Positions 7,568 through 9,948 of a DNA stretch of 9,948 nt are shown in pieces. The DNA is from Ruminococcus_G sp963594675. GTDB taxonomy: Bacteria > Bacillota > Clostridia > Lachnospirales > Lachnospiraceae. The stretch lies in the NCBI GenBank assembly GCA_963594675.1, contig CAVBGA010000160.1, positions 1 through 9,948 on the forward strand, read 5' to 3'. The notes under the pieces are model-generated. The model worked only from the letters and a program-made list of their open reading frames with translations, was not told the DNA's origin and searched no databases. A program made the position numbers and the translations under genes. How positions within the stretch are numbered: position 1 is the first letter of the stretch; the number at the start of each line of letters is the position of its first letter.

Positions 7568-7600
7568 AAAGAGGCTGTCGCAGAAATGCGGCGGCTTTTT
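7568..7600 (+). terminator. Rho-independent terminator of the symporter gene
   Basis: GCTGTCGC (7574-7581) pairs with GCGGCGGC (7588-7595), 8 bp with two G.U pairs, around loop AGAAAT. TTTTT (7596-7600) follows, and the A-rich left flank can extend the pairing through it. It begins right after the symporter stop codon, which isolates that gene from the downstream operon. Confidence 0.85.
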
Positions 7601-7612
7601 CTGTTAGAAATG

Positions 7613-7621
7613 TGCTATACT
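7613..7621 (+). promoter_or_regulatory. Extended -10 promoter for the thioesterase-LCP operon
   Basis: TGC-TATACT (7613-7621) is a good extended -10 element with no clear -35 box at the usual distance, where the preceding terminator sits. The start would be near 7628, about 46 bases before the thioesterase ATG. It is the best candidate in the 107-base gap between the two genes. Confidence 0.45.
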
Positions 7622-7673
7622 TTTCACAGATTACATTACATAAAGTAAATCATATACAAGGAGGCAATTTATT

Positions 7674-8060
7674 ATGGAAATCGGAATCAAAGGAAGACAG
7701 GAAGTTATGGTAACTGAGGAGAATAGTGCAAAGGCAGTGGGAAGTGGTCTTCTCCCAGTATTTGCAACACCAGCTATGATCGCTCTTATTGAAAATACCG
7801 CATGGCAGTCTGTGGCAGAATATTTAGAAGAGGGACAGGGAACAGTAGGAACCAAGCTGGATGTGGCTCATACAGCAGCAACTCCTTTGGGCATGAAGGT
7901 TTGGTGCGAGTCTGAATTGACAGATATAGACCGCAGACGTTTGGTATTTACCGTAAAAGTATTTGATGAGAAAGGCCAGGTAGGTGAGGGCACCCACGAG
8001 CGTTTTATTATTAATAATGAAAAGTTTCTGGCAAAGGCAGAGGCAAAAAAAGAAGCCTGA
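7674..8060 (+). CDS. FlK-like hotdog-fold acyl-CoA thioesterase
   Basis: A 128-residue single-domain cytoplasmic protein that aligns without gaps over its core to fluoroacetyl-CoA thioesterase FlK. With a constant offset of 10 residues the FlK catalytic set is present: Thr32 (FlK Thr42, in VFATPAM), Glu40 (Glu50, in ALIEN) and His66 (His76, in VAHTAATPLG). The glycine at 59 (FlK Gly69) and the GTHERFII segment (106-113, with Arg110) are also kept. The FlK lid residue Phe36, linked to fluoroacetyl selectivity, corresponds to Leu26, so a general short-chain acyl-CoA hydrolase is more likely than a fluoroacetate-resistance enzyme. The likely reaction is acyl-CoA plus water to acid plus CoA, with unknown acyl group. 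The start is set by AAGGAGG (7658-7664), 9 bases ahead. The stop is 16 bases before the LCP start with no terminator between, so the two genes are probably cotranscribed. The FlK numbering is from memory. Confidence 0.88.
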   Translation: MEIGIKGRQEVMVTEENSAKAVGSGLLPVFATPAMIALIENTAWQSVAEYLEEGQGTVGTKLDVAHTAATPLGMKVWCESELTDIDRRRLVFTVKVFDEKGQVGEGTHERFIINNEKFLAKAEAKKEA

Positions 8061-8076
8061 GATGTAGGGAAAGTGT

Positions 8077-9633
8077 ATGGATAAAGAAATAAAAAGCAAA
8101 TGGCCGGGGATTGCCCTTGTGATCATTCTTCTTATGGTGGCCGCCGAAGTGTTTTCCATCTATAAAATACAGTCGACAGGGATGTTGCCCAGCCGCTATT
8201 TGATCATGCTGATTGTAGCTATGGGAGTGGCAACCCTTGTGATCATTCTTCTGTTGATGTTGGGAGCCCACAAGAAAGCCCGTGTGGGAACAATGATTCG
8301 AAGAGCTGTGGCAGTTCTTCTTGCCCTTTGCCTCATGCTGGGATCCTTGCTGATGGTTCAGGTCTTAGGCAAGGTAAGCAGTGCGGTAAGCCAGGTGACA
8401 GATCAGGAAAAGACCCTGGAGGCCATGTTTGGTGTCTATGTAAAGGCGGATGACTCTGCAGAAAGCCTTGCGGATGCGGCGGATTATACATTTGGTATCA
8501 TTCAGCAATTTGAGACAAACCATACCCAGGAAGCAATCACAAAGATTGAGAAAAGCCTGGGCAAGGAGATAAAGACCACATCTTTTGACTCCATGACAGA
8601 GGCAGCAAATGCCCTTCTTAATACAGGAGAAGTGGATGCTCTGATTATGAATGAAGCCTATGTCAGCCTCATCGAGGAAGATGAAAATTATCAGGATTTT
8701 GATGAGAAAACCAAGATCCTTGAGGATATTTCCATCGAGAAGGGAAAAGAGGATACTGCAGAAGCGGATAAGAGTGGAGACAGCGACAATATTACCGTGG
8801 ATCCCTTCTGTGTTTATATCAGTGGTTCCGATACCAGAAGTGCCATTCTGGATCGAAGCAACAGTGATGTAAATATTCTCATGGTGGTGAATCCTTCTAC
8901 AAAGCAGATTCTCTTGCTGAACACACCGAGAGACTACTTTGTGTCTAATCCGGCCGCTACCGGTGATGTCCGGACCATGGATGAAGGCGATCTCTCCGCT
9001 ATGGATAAGCTGACCCACTGTGGCATTTATGGAGTAGAGTGTTCCATGGGTGCCTTGGAATATCTCTATGACACCCATATTGATTATTATGGCCAGATCA
9101 ATTTTACGGGCTTTGAAAAGCTAATAGATGATATTGGCGGCGTCACCGTTACAGCACCAGAGGATTTTACGGCAGATGGTTATAGCTATAAAAAAGGTGA
9201 GAATTATCTGAATGGGGCTCAGGCTCTGGCCTTCGCCAGGGAACGACATTCCTTTGCCAGCGGAGACAACCAACGAGGCCTTGATCAGATGGAGGTAATC
9301 ACAGCAGTGATTAATAAAGTCACCTCCAGCAAGTCCACCGTTCTCAACAATTATGAAGAAATCCTAAATAGCCTGTCAGGAATGATTTCCACGGATCTGA
9401 CTTCGGATGATATTAGATCCTTGATCCGTATGCAGTTGGAAGAAATGCCTAGCTGGAATATCAAGCAATTTGCTGTAACCGGTCAGGGAGGTTCCGAAGT
9501 GAATTATTCTCTGCGTTCCATGTCCGTCTATGTTATGTATCAAAATGCAGAATTGGTGCAGCAGGCAAGTGATTTGATTAAGAAGGTGGAGAACGGAGAA
9601 GTGCTGACGGATGAAGATGTAAGTACGAAGTGA
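8077..9633 (+). CDS. LytR-CpsA-Psr (LCP) family cell-wall polymer ligase with three N-terminal TM helices
   Basis: A 518-residue membrane-anchored protein. LCP enzymes move anionic polymers such as teichoic acids or capsule from undecaprenyl-pyrophosphate lipid carriers onto peptidoglycan outside the cell. TM helices are near 11-29, 41-63 and 76-97. An extracellular segment (about 110-225) follows and looks like part of a type 2 periplasmic-binding fold (SFDSMTEAANALLNTGEVDA, 169-188). An acidic linker (222-238) leads to the LCP domain (about 244-415): SGSDTR (249-254), RSNSDVN (260-266), TPRDYF (283-288), the DDIGGV segment (351-356), FARERH (386-391) and GDNQRGLDQ (396-404). These hold the Arg and Asp residues typical of pyrophosphate and metal binding. 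The C-terminal part (418-518) is soluble. The ATG follows AGGGA (8066-8070) by 6 bases. It is the second gene of the thioesterase operon; a functional link between the two is not evident. Three TMs plus a binding-protein-like insert differ from the classic single-TM form. Confidence 0.92.
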   Translation: MDKEIKSKWPGIALVIILLMVAAEVFSIYKIQSTGMLPSRYLIMLIVAMGVATLVIILLLMLGAHKKARVGTMIRRAVAVLLALCLMLGSLLMVQVLGKVSSAVSQVTDQEKTLEAMFGVYVKADDSAESLADAADYTFGIIQQFETNHTQEAITKIEKSLGKEIKTTSFDSMTEAANALLNTGEVDALIMNEAYVSLIEEDENYQDFDEKTKILEDISIEKGKEDTAEADKSGDSDNITVDPFCVYISGSDTRSAILDRSNSDVNILMVVNPSTKQILLLNTPRDYFVSNPAATGDVRTMDEGDLSAMDKLTHCGIYGVECSMGALEYLYDTHIDYYGQINFTGFEKLIDDIGGVTVTAPEDFTADGYSYKKGENYLNGAQALAFARERHSFASGDNQRGLDQMEVITAVINKVTSSKSTVLNNYEEILNSLSGMISTDLTSDDIRSLIRMQLEEMPSWNIKQFAVTGQGGSEVNYSLRSMSVYVMYQNAELVQQASDLIKKVENGEVLTDEDVSTK

Positions 9634-9672
9634 TGGGGAATTTTCTGCCAATAACTTTATAGTAGAATTTTG

Positions 9673-9750
9673 GGCTATAAAACGCCAGAGCAGGTTGAAA
9701 ATACCAAGGTTTGGCGTTTTATACAACATTTTTAGGCTATAAATCGCCAG
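9673..9750. repeat. Three-part repeat: unit, inverted unit, unit (possible LCP terminator)
   Basis: TATAAAACGCCA (9676-9687) is perfectly inverted as TGGCGTTTTATA (9712-9723) with a 24-base loop. The left arm recurs directly: GGCTATAAAACGCCAG (9673-9688) and GGCTATAAATCGCCAG (9735-9750), 15 of 16 identical and 62 bases apart. The central arm can therefore pair with either flank, giving two mutually exclusive hairpins. A TTTTT run (9729-9733) follows the first hairpin, so it may act as the LCP gene's terminator. Nothing else is visible in 9634-9783. Confidence 0.7.
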
Positions 9751-9783
9751 CTTATCATTTGGATCATTATTCGTATAAATAAC

Positions 9784-9817
9784 AACACCCTCCTCAGAAA
9801 GGTCTGAGGAGGGTGTT
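9784..9817. terminator. Strong, probably bidirectional terminator between convergent genes
   Basis: A perfect 14-bp stem pairs 9784-9797 (AACACCCTCCTCAG) with 9804-9817 (CTGAGGAGGGTGTT); one further A-T pair leaves a tetraloop AAGG. The T-rich tail is better on the minus strand (TGTTATTTAT after the stem) than on the plus strand (TTTGC). It therefore mainly serves the membrane-protein gene ending at 9858, and may also back up termination of the LCP operon. Confidence 0.8.
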
Positions 9818-9857
9818 TGCATCTGTAAGAAACTGTTAGTGGAAGATTCTGTAGGGG

Positions 9858-9948
9858 TTAATCTTCATCAATAATTTCTTCTTTTACTTCATGTTTTCCC
9901 ATAGCATAGTGCAGGACAAATAGTACCAGGATCATCATAGCAATACCG
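9858..9948 (-). CDS. C-terminal fragment of an unidentified membrane protein (cut by window edge)
   Basis: On the minus strand an open frame enters from the right edge and ends at TAA (9860-9858). The visible residues are GIAMMILVLFVLHYAMG followed by KHEVKEEIIDED and stop. A hydrophobic segment followed by a short, highly charged acidic tail is the usual end of a polytopic membrane protein with a cytoplasmic C-terminus. A strong hairpin terminator lies 40 bases past the stop, which supports this being a real gene end. Thirty residues are too few to name a family. Confidence 0.6.
   Translation of the reverse strand, partial: GIAMMILVLFVLHYAMGKHEVKEEIIDED

Noticed and set aside
7674..8060. 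Fluoroacetate-resistance function for the FlK-like protein
   Set aside because: The lid Phe of FlK is replaced by Leu and there is no fluoroacetate context.
8365..9078. A 237-codon open frame on the minus strand opposite the LCP gene
   Set aside because: No recognisable motif or ribosome-binding site; it mirrors the codon use of the clear LCP gene.

Overview
The window looks like a chromosomal stretch from an anaerobic, low-to-moderate-GC Firmicute, most likely a gut Clostridium-type bacterium (Lachnospiraceae or a close relative). This rests on AAGGAGG ribosome-binding sites, TTGACA/TATAAT-type promoters, an oxygen-sensitive Fe-S acyl-CoA dehydratase activase fusion, a DUF1836 protein and a three-TM LytR-CpsA-Psr protein. 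I see no mobile element, CRISPR array, rRNA or tRNA.

Layout. (1) Bases 1-687 hold the 3' part of a FecE/FepC-type ABC ATPase for a siderophore, heme or cobalamin importer. (2) Bases 688-983 are a 296-base gap. It holds a near-consensus promoter running straight into a long two-segment hairpin with a T-tract, then a second promoter and a small leader hairpin. (3) Bases 984-5411 encode a 1475-residue fusion of two BadF/HgdC-type activase domains, a four-cysteine linker, a DUF2229 region and an HgdB-like C-terminal part. (4) A DUF1836 putative regulator (5938-5435, minus strand) converges on it with only 23 bases between stops. (5) Bases 5939-6150 are a divergent promoter region shared by the DUF1836 gene and an AGCS sodium:amino-acid symporter (6151-7566), which ends in an intrinsic terminator. 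(6) A FlK-like hotdog thioesterase (7674-8060) and an LCP family cell-wall polymer ligase (8077-9633) form a two-gene operon. (7) Bases 9634-9857 hold a repeat in A, inverted A, A arrangement and a strong, probably bidirectional terminator. (8) Bases 9858-9948, minus strand, are the C-terminal end of an unidentified membrane protein.

How the genes may work together. The activase fusion would use ATP to drive low-potential electron transfer to a 2-hydroxyacyl-CoA-dehydratase-like or double-cubane-type site; its substrate cannot be read from the sequence. The DUF1836 protein is the only candidate transcription regulator, and an identical 12-mer (AAAATGCAAGAT) occurs both in its divergent promoter region and over a predicted -35 box of the activase gene. 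A small regulon of activase fusion, DUF1836 protein and amino-acid importer, perhaps for amino-acid-derived acyl-CoA metabolism, is a testable inference and not a demonstrated fact. The thioesterase/LCP operon and the ABC ATPase appear to be separate units.
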